Assembly (NCBI GenBank): GCA_964573705.1
Contig: CAZNLT010000001.1
Span: forward strand, 1 to 64,000
Direction: 5' to 3'
DNA length: 64,000 nt
Origin: JAABSQ01 sp964573705
Lineage (GTDB): Bacteria; Desulfobacterota; Desulfobacteria; Desulfobacterales; Desulfococcaceae
A program made the translations under genes and the position numbers. Positions 42,478 to 50,999 of the stretch are shown in pieces (the first letter of the stretch is position 1; each line of letters opens with the position of its first letter). The notes beneath the pieces are model-generated. The model was given only the letters and a program-made list of their open reading frames with translations. It had not been told where the DNA came from and searched no databases.

Positions 42478-44334
42478 TTAGAGATGAATCCGCCATGCCT
42501 TCGGGAAAAGGTCGGCGAAAACGGGGTCGTTGGTAGTGACGATCACCTGACGCTTCTTGGCTACTTCCGCCAGAAGATAGGCCAGGGTCTGTTTTCTTTT
42601 GTGGTCGAGCCCGTCGGCGGGATCATCCAGAATAAACAGTCCGAGATGGCCCAGGGCTTCTCCGATGGCCAGTTTGAGCATCAGATACAGGAAGATCCGT
42701 TCGCTTTTGCTCATCTGGTTCAGTTTATAATGGTAGCCTTTGGCTTGAATGATGGGCAACAGCTCTCGGTCGGTCATCTGAATATCGAAGCGATGAAGAA
42801 AGGTAAAATGGCGGGACCAGATCTCGATGCTTCGGCGCACCCGCTCCAGCATTCTGCCGCCCAGCATCTGAACCGCCTCCTCAAAGGCTTGATGGGCGGC
42901 GGCGCAGATCAGCACATTTCTTTCAGCCAAATCCAGGTTTTCCTGGTTCTCCGTATTGCGCTGAATCCGTTCCTCATATTGTCTCAGCAGGACTTTGTTG
43001 TGAATGACGGCCTCCTGGGCTTTCCGCCGCCGGGCTTCCAAAGATTCCGGTCTTTTTTCGAAGGGCGATCCTTCCGCCAAAGTGTTTTCACGGACAGGCG
43101 GCCCCTCAGCCTCGATTCCGTGGGCTTCGAAAGAAGACAAATCGGATTTCAATCCCTTTACCTGGTTTTTCAGGTCGCCGATGCGTCTTTCCAATTCCCG
43201 CAGACGGCGAATCTGATCATCGAGCTCCTGAACAGCGCTTTTCGCGGATTCCAGGTCCCTTTCCAATCTTCGATTCTTTGCCAGCTCCTTTTCCAGCAAT
43301 CGTCGATCTTTTTCGATTGCGGCGGAACGCTTTTCCATCTCCCGCATCATTTCCGCCAACCGCTGGGCGGGAAGTTCCTGCTCGCATACCGGGCAGGTCG
43401 AATTCCGTTCCAGCCGGGACAGTTTTTCCATTCGGGTGCGGACCTGATCCGCTTCCCGGGTTTTGCTTCCGATTCGGTGCTGAAGCGCGTCGGCGGACCG
43501 GCGAAGCGGTTCCGCAGCCGATACACGGCCTTGAATCTGCGATTTCCTTTGTTCCAATTCATCGACAGAAGGGTGGCGTTGTCTCTGCTCACGGGCCTGT
43601 TCAAGACGTGTCCGCTTTTCTTCATATTGTTGCTGCAGCAATCGGGTCACGGCGGGGGTGCTCCCCTTCGACCGAATGGAAGCCCGGTATTCGGATTCGA
43701 TCTCCCGAAGGGAGGATTCCGCCTTGGCCAGCTGCCGGCGGGCCAGTTCGATTTCCAGAGGGTCCGGTTGGGGAGGCGGGGTGACCTTGGAGACCCCTTT
43801 TCTGAATTCCCGGGCCTTGGCCCAGGCTTTTTTAAACCGGGACTTGAGGATGAGGATATCGTCCATGCCGATGAGGCTCTGGAGCAGGGTTTTATTGTAT
43901 TTGGGGATGTCCTGCAGAAAATAGATCAGTTCGCTTTCCCGGAAAAAAGCGGTCAGCGCGGCGGTTTCCGGGCTCAGGGGAATCAACCCGCGAAGGTCTT
44001 CCGAATCAGCCACTTTCACCGGCCGCCAGTCTGATTCGGGGTCCGATTTTTCATGCAGGTTCGGCAGCCCGTCGGTGGACTGATGAAGCCGGTATTCAGA
44101 ACCGTTTTCCGTAAAAAAAAGATGGGCTCCGCCGGAAGGTTCTCCCTTGGTGCAAAGATCTTTCAGTGTCAAGCCCCCATTCAAGTGACGGCCGAATAGG
44201 GCGAAAAACAGGGCGTAGACCAGGGTCGACTTCCCGGTTCGGTTTTCTCCGAAAATGAGGGTGGCGTCGCCGAATTCAAAATCAGCCCGGCCGAAACAGC
44301 CGATATTTTTCAGTTCCAGCCGCTGAATCCGCAT
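42478..44334 (-). CDS. Short Rad50/SbcC-like zinc-hook ATPase
   Basis: The 618-residue protein has the SMC/Rad50 plan: N-terminal Walker A GENRTGKST (29-37), long coiled coils (about 170-300 and 330-480) broken by a CPVC zinc hook near residue 315, then a signature segment QMSKSERIFLYLML and Walker B FILDDPADGLD near the C-terminus, ending with a His switch-like TTNDPVF. It is much shorter than SbcC (about 1000 residues), and no SbcD-type nuclease is adjacent. It could be a DNA-end or chromosome-maintenance ATPase, or part of a defence module. It begins immediately after the 60-residue gene's stop codon. Confidence 0.8.
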   Translation of the reverse strand: MRIQRLELKNIGCFGRADFEFGDATLIFGENRTGKSTLVYALFFALFGRHLNGGLTLKDLCTKGEPSGGAHLFFTENGSEYRLHQSTDGLPNLHEKSDPESDWRPVKVADSEDLRGLIPLSPETAALTAFFRESELIYFLQDIPKYNKTLLQSLIGMDDILILKSRFKKAWAKAREFRKGVSKVTPPPQPDPLEIELARRQLAKAESSLREIESEYRASIRSKGSTPAVTRLLQQQYEEKRTRLEQAREQRQRHPSVDELEQRKSQIQGRVSAAEPLRRSADALQHRIGSKTREADQVRTRMEKLSRLERNSTCPVCEQELPAQRLAEMMREMEKRSAAIEKDRRLLEKELAKNRRLERDLESAKSAVQELDDQIRRLRELERRIGDLKNQVKGLKSDLSSFEAHGIEAEGPPVRENTLAEGSPFEKRPESLEARRRKAQEAVIHNKVLLRQYEERIQRNTENQENLDLAERNVLICAAAHQAFEEAVQMLGGRMLERVRRSIEIWSRHFTFLHRFDIQMTDRELLPIIQAKGYHYKLNQMSKSERIFLYLMLKLAIGEALGHLGLFILDDPADGLDHKRKQTLAYLLAEVAKKRQVIVTTNDPVFADLFPKAWRIHL

Positions 44335-44517
44335 CTAACCTGTTGTTTTTCGGATCAGTTCCTGGTAGATTTGATCCTCCGTCATGTAAGGGTTGGCCAT
44401 GGCATGCCGCAGGGTTTTTATAATGGCCTCCTTTTCCGGATTCGACAACCCTTTTTCATCCGCAAGTGCTTCGAGGCGCTTTCGGAATAAATCGAAGAGA
44501 AGTTCCCGGGTGGCCAT
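44335..44517 (-). CDS. Small conserved-looking protein preceding the zinc-hook ATPase
   Basis: This 60-residue, all-helical, highly charged protein (ATRELLFDLFRKRLEALADE...) matches no family I know. It lies 3 bases after the AI-2E permease gene and touches the ATPase start codon, so co-translation is very likely. It may be a small regulatory or adaptor subunit of the ATPase. Tight packing on both sides supports it being real. Confidence 0.7.
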   Translation of the reverse strand: MATRELLFDLFRKRLEALADEKGLSNPEKEAIIKTLRHAMANPYMTEDQIYQELIRKTTG

Positions 44518-44520
44518 GGA

Positions 44521-45741
44521 CTATTCTTTTGAGGCCCGGGATACATCGGCGGATTCCGCCAAAGCCGCCTCCCGTTGCTGAATGGGATACCAGTAAAATT
44601 CCCGCACCAGCACCTGGGTAATACTGGCGATGGGCACCGCTACGATCATTCCGCCGATCCCGAACTGAGCCCCGGCGATCAGCGCCAGAAGCACCACCAG
44701 CGGATGAAGCCCCGCCCCCTTTCCGACGATCTTGGGCTGAAGAACGAACCCTTCAATTCCCTGAATAACCGCAAACAGGGTAAGGACCGTCAGGAGTGTG
44801 ATCAGCTTGACGCTCCAGGGAACCCCGCCGGTGAATAGAATGATTAAAATGGCCGGGGTCACCCCCATGATGGGTCCCAGGTAGGGAATGAACCCGCCGA
44901 TGGCCGCCACCGTGCCGATCAGGATACAGTAATTTCGCAGGGCCGGAAAACCGATGAAGCCCATGCCGAAAAGGCCGAAAGCGAACAGGGTGCCCACGAT
45001 CAGGGAGACGGTCAACTGACCCCGGAGAAATCCGCCCACGGCCGTATCCATCTTTTGTAAAATGGAAAAGACCTGTTCCCGATGTTCCGGCGGAACCATC
45101 TTTCGAAGGGTCGGCCCGATTTTTTCCCAGTCGATAATAAAATAGAAACTGATAATGCCCACGAAAACCAGAAAAGAGAAAAAGCCGACCACCGATCCGA
45201 TGCCGCTGAAAAAACCCTTGGTCGCCGTTTCCACCGCCTGGAAACCGCCCGCGGCCATCTGTTTCAGGCCCGGCAGGATGTCCTGAACGATTTTCTCATA
45301 ATCCACCTGAATCTGCCGGATCTTGTCGGCGAGCAGATCCATCCAGGCCGCATCGATATTGAGAAACGGGTGGCGGGCCAGCTTGTCCAGGAACACGGGG
45401 AATGCGGTCTTAATGACCTGAAACAGATGAATGAGTTCTGAAATCACCGTGGGAATCAAAAAAGCCAGAAGCAGAAAAAATACCAAAAAAATGATCACAT
45501 ACAGGACCAGGGTTCCCATCACGCGTCCGAGCTTCAGCCGGCGCTGAAGACCGATCACCAGGGGGGCCAGGATATAGGCCAGGAGAAAGGCGATGATGAA
45601 CGGGGTCAGCACATTCAAAACCACGGCGAGCGATTCTTTAAGAAGCCCGAAGGTGTAGAAGCCGAAGGTGATTACTCCCATAATACCGACGGCATACAGA
45701 ATTCGTCTCAACAGCGGATCGCTAATTCGGATTTCGGTCAT
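44521..45741 (-). CDS. AI-2E/PerM-family membrane protein
   Basis: A 406-residue protein with about eight membrane segments and the family motifs GGFIPYLGPIMGVTPA and the C-terminal LQPKIVGKGAGLHPLVVLLALIAGAQFGIGGMI. The family includes autoinducer-2 exporters and Na+/H+ antiporter-like proteins, so the cargo is uncertain. It overlaps the histidine kinase stop by 4 bases. Confidence 0.88.
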   Translation of the reverse strand: MTEIRISDPLLRRILYAVGIMGVITFGFYTFGLLKESLAVVLNVLTPFIIAFLLAYILAPLVIGLQRRLKLGRVMGTLVLYVIIFLVFFLLLAFLIPTVISELIHLFQVIKTAFPVFLDKLARHPFLNIDAAWMDLLADKIRQIQVDYEKIVQDILPGLKQMAAGGFQAVETATKGFFSGIGSVVGFFSFLVFVGIISFYFIIDWEKIGPTLRKMVPPEHREQVFSILQKMDTAVGGFLRGQLTVSLIVGTLFAFGLFGMGFIGFPALRNYCILIGTVAAIGGFIPYLGPIMGVTPAILIILFTGGVPWSVKLITLLTVLTLFAVIQGIEGFVLQPKIVGKGAGLHPLVVLLALIAGAQFGIGGMIVAVPIASITQVLVREFYWYPIQQREAALAESADVSRASKE

Positions 45742-48143
45742 TTCTGTTTTCCTTCCCTTTGAGTGGATTGGGCATGCGTCAATGCTCTATGAATGGATCG
45801 GGACAGGTCCTCCATGGAGACCGGTTTCATGATCAGGTCCCGAATGCCGATCCGTTTCGCCTTTTCCGGGTTGATCTGTTCGCTGAAGCCGGTGCAGACA
45901 ATGATGGGGATGTCCGGCCGAACGGCCATCAGCTTTTCCGACAGCACATCCCCGGTCATGTGGGGCATCGTCATATCGGTGATTACCAGATCATACCGGT
46001 TCGGGGCTTGGGTAAACGCCGCCAGGGCCTCCCGAGGATCCTGGCGAGCCTCGACCCGGTACCCTAGACGATCCAGCATCTCTTTTCCAAGTTCCACCAG
46101 CACCGGTTCATCATCCACGAAAAGAATTCTTTCCTGTTTTCCGGACGAGGGCGGCAACACCGGTTCTGTTTCCGATCGCTTCTCCGAAACGACGAGCGGA
46201 AAAAAGACCTCGAAAACGGTTCCGCTTTCGGGCCGGCTGTCCACCTGAATCAGGCCGCCGCAATCCTGCACGATGCGATGGACAATGGCCAGACCCAGGC
46301 CCGTGCCTTTTTCCGGGGTCTTGGTGGAAAAATAGGGATCGAAAATCCGCTCCACGGTTTCCGCGTTCATACCGTGGCCGGTATCCCGAATCGTCAGTTT
46401 CTGATAGTCTCCCGGGTTCATTCCCGGCATCTGCCCCGGTTTTAATTGAATCTTTTCCAGGCGCACCGTCAATTCTCCGCCTTTGTCTTCCATGGCATGG
46501 GCGGCGTTGGTGCATAAATTCATGATCACCTGATGGATTTCCGAGGCGTTGCAGAAGATCATTCCGGGGTCTTCTTCGACGTGCTGGTGAAACGTAATGG
46601 TAGTGGGCAAAGAGGCCCGCAGCAGTTCGAGTGTCTCCTTCAGAAGGGGCGCCATTAGAATCGATTCTTTTTCCCGCCGGGTTTCCCGGGTGAAGGAAAG
46701 AATCTGCCGGACCAGCTCCTTGGCCCGATTTCCGGCCTTTAACACTTGGTGCATGTTGTGGTGGGCACGGGTATCGCTCTCGATGTCGTGAATGGCCATT
46801 TCCGTAAACCCGATGATGGCCCCCAAAATATTGTTGAAATCATGGGCGATGCCCCCGGCCAGGGTCCCCATGGCTTCCATTTTCTGGGCGCGGCGGAGCT
46901 GGATTTCCATCTCCCGGCTCTCTTTTTCGGCCCGCTTCCGTTCGCTCAGTTCCCGCTGCATCTGGGTATACAGCTGTGCATTGTCCAGAGCGATGGAAGC
47001 CAGTTTTGCAAACTGCTCCAGAATCCGGACATCTTCGGTCCCGATGGTTTTCTGTTCACTGCTGTGGCCGATGCCGATGACCCCGTCCACATGGCCGCCC
47101 GATTTCAGCGGAATCGCCATCACCGCTTTGACCGACTCGAAGAGGGGATGGGAGAGGTGATCCGGCCACGACTGGTAATCATGAATCACCAAGGGCGTTT
47201 CCTTCTGCCAGACCTGCCCGGTGATTCCCTCCCCGGGTTTGAGGGTATACCCGGTCAGCTCGGCATAGGCGCCGATTCCGACCTTCATTTCCAGGATGTC
47301 CTTTTCCGGGTGATAGATATAGAGAAAACCGTCGAGGGTGCCGGCCAATTGCGCCGCCCGGGACACCAGGGCCTGAAGGAGATCGTTGAGGTCCAGCCGG
47401 TGAATCAGCCCCAAGGTGGTTTCATGGAGGGCGGCCATGTATTCGTTCTGGCGTCGAAGGGTCTCACCCGCCTGTTTCAATTCGGTGATGTCGTCGAAGG
47501 TGACGAATACCTCCCGGGTGCTGCCCCGCTCTCCGGTTTGAGGAACGGCGTTGACGCTGATCCATTTCAAATTCCGGCTGTGATTCTGCCGGGCCCCCAG
47601 AATAACCCCTTCAATGGATCGGCCGGTCTGCAGGGCCAGAATGCCGGGAAACTCCGATTCCGGAAAATCGAAGCCGTCTTCGCGAACAAAGCGACACCGG
47701 GAAAAGAGTACATGAATAGTTGATATCTCTGTTCCGGAAACCCCCAGAATCCGTTCGGCAGAGGGATTGATCGACAGAATCTCCCCCGCGGCGGTTTGAT
47801 AAATGGCGCCCTGGGCCATGGTCTCGAACAGGGTGCGGTGTTTTTCTTCGCTCTGGCGGAGCGCTGCTTCGGCCCGTCTTCTTTTTTCGATGGTGAACTG
47901 GGCGTGGGAGCCGAAGATCAGGAAGAGGCAGAGGATGATGAGGAATTTCCAGAGCGCACCGGTTTCGGTTTGGAACAGCACATGAAAAAAATCGGCCCTG
48001 TTCCCTGAAAAGACACTGAGAAGCCACTCGACGATCCAGTAGAAAATTGCCAGACCGAAACCGATCAACACCATGTGATCGGTGATTACGGAGAATCGAT
48101 CTGAATTGTCTTTGTCCCGCTCGGGGATGATCGGGTCGGCCAT
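45738..48143 (-). CDS. Hybrid histidine kinase (2TM-PAS-GAF-HisKA-HATPase-REC)
   Basis: The 801-residue protein has two membrane helices (about 24-44 and 63-82), PAS (about 95-215), GAF (about 240-395), HisKA with GGIAHDFNNILGAI (His near 432), HATPase (about 530-650; MNLCTNAAHAME, DTGHGM, GTGLGLAIV) and a C-terminal receiver (about 675-795; LVITDMTMPHMTG with the phospho-acceptor Asp). It belongs to the NtrB-like hybrid class. No output regulator is adjacent; it heads an operon with a permease and the ATPase. Confidence 0.88.
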   Translation of the reverse strand: MADPIIPERDKDNSDRFSVITDHMVLIGFGLAIFYWIVEWLLSVFSGNRADFFHVLFQTETGALWKFLIILCLFLIFGSHAQFTIEKRRRAEAALRQSEEKHRTLFETMAQGAIYQTAAGEILSINPSAERILGVSGTEISTIHVLFSRCRFVREDGFDFPESEFPGILALQTGRSIEGVILGARQNHSRNLKWISVNAVPQTGERGSTREVFVTFDDITELKQAGETLRRQNEYMAALHETTLGLIHRLDLNDLLQALVSRAAQLAGTLDGFLYIYHPEKDILEMKVGIGAYAELTGYTLKPGEGITGQVWQKETPLVIHDYQSWPDHLSHPLFESVKAVMAIPLKSGGHVDGVIGIGHSSEQKTIGTEDVRILEQFAKLASIALDNAQLYTQMQRELSERKRAEKESREMEIQLRRAQKMEAMGTLAGGIAHDFNNILGAIIGFTEMAIHDIESDTRAHHNMHQVLKAGNRAKELVRQILSFTRETRREKESILMAPLLKETLELLRASLPTTITFHQHVEEDPGMIFCNASEIHQVIMNLCTNAAHAMEDKGGELTVRLEKIQLKPGQMPGMNPGDYQKLTIRDTGHGMNAETVERIFDPYFSTKTPEKGTGLGLAIVHRIVQDCGGLIQVDSRPESGTVFEVFFPLVVSEKRSETEPVLPPSSGKQERILFVDDEPVLVELGKEMLDRLGYRVEARQDPREALAAFTQAPNRYDLVITDMTMPHMTGDVLSEKLMAVRPDIPIIVCTGFSEQINPEKAKRIGIRDLIMKPVSMEDLSRSIHRALTHAQSTQREGKQK

Positions 48144-48247
48144 AAAGGGTATCTATAATGAATGAGGAACGGTCCCGGACCGGTTCGGGTTGAAGTCGTA
48201 CAGGCGATTGATATCCCTCCCTGTTTTTCCGGTCAAGAGACGAATGA

Positions 48248-49033
48248 TCAAGAGAAAAACCGGCCGCCGGCATCCGTTTTCATGCCGCGATGGATGACCG
48301 CGATGCCGTGGCTGAGGCTTCGGTATTCGATGCGTTTAAAGCCGATATCCGCCAGCCGGGATGCCAGAACATCCGGAGACGGGAAAAGACGAATGGACTC
48401 CGGAAGGTAGGTATACGCCTCTCGGGAGCCGGTGAACAATGCGCCTAAGCGGGGCATCACATGAAAGGAATAAAAGTGGTATAATTTTCTCACCGAAAGC
48501 GACTCCGGGTTGGAAAACTCCAGGCAGACCATGGCGCCACCCGGCTTCAGTATTCGATACATTTCCTGAAAGCCACGGTCCATATCGGTCAGGTTTCGAA
48601 TACCGAAGCCGACCACGGCGGCATCAAAGGATGCCTCGGTAAACGGCAGCGATTCGGCATTTCCCTGCACATAATCCAGGGCGCGCCGAACAGGCGCGTG
48701 GGCGAATTTGGTTTTTCCCGCTTTGATCATTTCCCGATTGATGTCGCAGAGGACCACCCGGCCCTTCATTCCCGCCCGTTTTTTGGCGGATACCGCCAGA
48801 TCGCCGGTGCCGCCGCACAGGTCCAGGACCCGGTCCCCGATTCGGGGGTTCAGCATATTCAGGGCGACCCGCTTCCATAGGTAGTGGATACCGCAGCTGA
48901 GAAGGGTGTTCATGAAATCGTACCGCCGGGCGACCGTATCGAACTGGCGGCGAACCCATGGAGTCTTTTCCGCCTTGGCGATTCGTTGATAGCCGATGTG
49001 AGTCGTTTCGTTTAACGGGTCGAGATTATGCAT
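48248..49033 (-). CDS. ubiE: Ubiquinone/menaquinone methyltransferase (UbiE/MenG)
   Basis: The 261-residue protein matches UbiE/MenG: FDTVARRYDFMNTLLSCGIHYLWKR, SAM motif VLDLCGGTGDLAV, GNAESLPF and GFGIRNLTD. It C-methylates demethylmenaquinone (or the ubiquinone precursor) in quinone synthesis. In an anaerobe-derived lineage menaquinone is more likely, which would feed the respiratory complexes encoded further right. It is divergent from the arginine decarboxylase gene. Confidence 0.92.
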   Translation of the reverse strand: MHNLDPLNETTHIGYQRIAKAEKTPWVRRQFDTVARRYDFMNTLLSCGIHYLWKRVALNMLNPRIGDRVLDLCGGTGDLAVSAKKRAGMKGRVVLCDINREMIKAGKTKFAHAPVRRALDYVQGNAESLPFTEASFDAAVVGFGIRNLTDMDRGFQEMYRILKPGGAMVCLEFSNPESLSVRKLYHFYSFHVMPRLGALFTGSREAYTYLPESIRLFPSPDVLASRLADIGFKRIEYRSLSHGIAVIHRGMKTDAGGRFFS

Positions 49034-49104
49034 GGCCGTGAATCGGTTTCAGGTTGCGAAATTCTTCCGGAGAATTCTTTAAACGATTTTTTGCCGGTAC
49101 GGTG

Positions 49105-49133
49105 TTGAAAACCAGCAGCGCATATTATATACT
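49105..49133 (+). promoter_or_regulatory. Sigma-70 promoter of the arginine decarboxylase gene
   Basis: TTGAAA (49105-49110) and TATACT (49128-49133) are 17 bases apart; each matches consensus at five of six positions. Initiation near 49140 gives a leader of about 68 bases. Confidence 0.65.
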
Positions 49134-49207
49134 TTCAGGCTTTGAACAGAAAACCGTAGGTCTGAAAAGTTCCTCAGTATAGCGTAAAAGAAAGGGAGGT
49201 GCAAATT

Positions 49208-49753
49208 ATGTATGTTCCAAGGTATATGTTTTTTACCAAGGGGGTGGGAAATGCCAAGGAAAAATTGGCGTCTTTTGAGAATGCCCTCCGTGCGGCCAGA
49301 ATCGCCCACCTCAACCTGGTACAGGTATCCTCGATTTTTCCGCCCTATTGCAGAATTCTGGAGCTGGAAGACGGGGTCGCCCACCTGGAGCCGGGGGAGA
49401 TCACCCATTGCGTGCTCGCCAAGGAACAGATCAGAGAGCCGGGCCGGCGTATCGTCGCCAGTATCGGCCTGGCGCTTCCGGCGGAAAGCGGGCAATACGG
49501 CTATCTCTCGGAGCATCACGGGTTCGGCCAGACCGAACCTGAAGCCGGTGAATATGCCGAAGACCTGGCCGCCTCCATGCTGGCCAACACCCTCGGCATC
49601 GAGTTCGATCCGAATAAGGACTATGATGAACGTCGGGAAGTTTACAAGATGTCGGGAAAGATCGTCGAATCCCAGCATTTTACTCAGGGGGCGCTGGGAG
49701 CCGAAGGGGGCATTTGGACCACTGTGGTGGCTGCGGCGGTATTCGTCAAATAA
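49208..49753 (+). CDS. pdaD: Pyruvoyl-dependent arginine decarboxylase
   Basis: The ATG at 49208 is chosen over the GTG at 49199 because AGGGAGG (ending 49199) is 8 bases upstream and the protein then begins MYVPRYMFFTKGVG as in the family. The 181-residue proenzyme carries the self-cleavage site S41-S42 in VSSIFPP; cleavage makes the N-terminal pyruvoyl group on the alpha chain. It decarboxylates arginine to agmatine. The agmatinase gene follows 55 bases later, giving a two-step route to putrescine. Confidence 0.9.
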   Translation: MYVPRYMFFTKGVGNAKEKLASFENALRAARIAHLNLVQVSSIFPPYCRILELEDGVAHLEPGEITHCVLAKEQIREPGRRIVASIGLALPAESGQYGYLSEHHGFGQTEPEAGEYAEDLAASMLANTLGIEFDPNKDYDERREVYKMSGKIVESQHFTQGALGAEGGIWTTVVAAAVFVK

Positions 49754-49808
49754 TGGAAGTTGTCGCACATAAAGGGCCGGCTTTTCCCTTTTTTTCGGAG
49801 AACCGGAC

Positions 49809-50702
49809 ATGAAGCTTCCGGATTTTATCCACTTCGGCGGAGATGAAGTGCGGCCCATCTCCTTTGAGGAAGCCCGTATCGTTGTGCTTCCGCTTTGCTA
49901 CGAACACGCCCCCTCTTACGGAGAGGGCAGTGAAAACGGACCCCTTCACCTGTTGAACGCTTCGGCCCAGTTGGAGGGGGTGGACGAAGAAACCCTGGTG
50001 GATTGGGCCGGCCTGGCCATCCATACCCTGCCGCCGGTTTTCCCGCCCAAAGACCCGAAAGCGGCCGTAGATCAAATGCGGGCCGCCGCCGACCGGGTGC
50101 TCGATCAAGGCAAGTTCCTGTTGTCTCTGGGCGGAGATCACGCCGTCTCCCTCGGCCCCATTCAGGCCGCAGCCAGGCGCTGCCCGCAGATCGGGGTGCT
50201 TCAGGTGGACGCGCATCTGGACCTGCGCAATGAGTGGAACGGCAGCCGGTACAATCATGCCTGTGTGATGAGGCGGGTGGCCGACGACATGGGGCTTTCC
50301 TTCGTTCAGGTGGGCATTCGGTCTTTTTCCGGGGAAGAGGCGCAATATGTGAAGAAAAAGCGGCTGGCCCCTTTTTACGCCCATGAGATTGCGGCGATTT
50401 CCGGAGATTCCCCCGGATCAGGGACGGGAAACTGGATCGAGCAAGTGGTCAACCGCCTTCCGGAGCAGGTTTATCTCACCCTCGATCTGGATGGTCTCGA
50501 CCCCGCCGTCATGCCGGGCACCGGCACCCCGGAACCCGGGGGCCTCACCTATCGCCAGGTGGTTCGACTTCTTCGGGCGGTGGGGCGAAACCGACAGGTG
50601 ATCGCCGCCGATATCAATGAGTTGGCGAAAATTCCCGGCACCCGGGTATCCGAATTCACCGCCGCCAAACTTGCCACCAAAATCTTTGTGCATTGTACCT
50701 GA
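49809..50702 (+). CDS. speB: Agmatinase
   Basis: This 297-residue ureohydrolase has the binuclear manganese motifs GGDHAVS (108-114), DAHLD (134-138) and the LDLDGLDP stretch near 215-222. It converts agmatine to putrescine and urea, using the product of the upstream decarboxylase. Family alternatives such as guanidinobutyrase exist, but the neighbour favours agmatinase. The late ADINELAKIPGTR segment differs slightly from the usual DVVEVNP. Confidence 0.88.
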   Translation: MKLPDFIHFGGDEVRPISFEEARIVVLPLCYEHAPSYGEGSENGPLHLLNASAQLEGVDEETLVDWAGLAIHTLPPVFPPKDPKAAVDQMRAAADRVLDQGKFLLSLGGDHAVSLGPIQAAARRCPQIGVLQVDAHLDLRNEWNGSRYNHACVMRRVADDMGLSFVQVGIRSFSGEEAQYVKKKRLAPFYAHEIAAISGDSPGSGTGNWIEQVVNRLPEQVYLTLDLDGLDPAVMPGTGTPEPGGLTYRQVVRLLRAVGRNRQVIAADINELAKIPGTRVSEFTAAKLATKIFVHCT

Positions 50703-50822
50703 TCTTCCTGCTGTCGACCGCACATTGAATTTCATTCAGATTATAACCCTTCCCTAAAAAGCTAAGTCGCTATTAAGCCGCAAATTCTTTGTTGACACTT
50801 TGAGGAGCGATTTGGTACCTAA

Positions 50823-50900
50823 GATGCACAAGGAGAGGAACTCCCCTGCATCTGCCATCGGCGAGACTTTCCGTCCTGTCGGCAGACAGCGTCCTTTTTT
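50823..50900 (+). ncRNA. Putative structured leader or small RNA before the ACIII operon
   Basis: After a TTGACA (50792-50797) with a weak -10 (TACCTA, 50816-50821), the sequence forms one clear hairpin: GATGCA (50823-50828) with TGCATC (50847-50852), plus inner GGAG/CTCC around an AGGAA loop. Then CTGTC-GGCA-GACAG (50876-50889) is followed by a six-T run (50895-50900), like a rho-independent terminator. The GGCA loop is complementary to TGCC (50853-50856). It could be a short RNA, or an attenuator in the 5' leader of the respiratory operon starting at 51000. No known riboswitch class is recognised. Confidence 0.4.
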
Positions 50901-50999
50901 AAATCCCTGACTCAGTGGGTTGCAAGCGTGGTATTCAGTTGGTCCTTATCATCTATTAAATAAACGCGTTTCAGATTTTGTATGGGATTTTAATTTACA

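Noticed and set aside
42484..44034. 516-codon plus-strand frame over the zinc-hook ATPase
   Set aside because: It is a mirror of the minus-strand ATPase caused by GC-rich codon positions; it lacks family motifs and the opposite frame has clear Walker and hook motifs.
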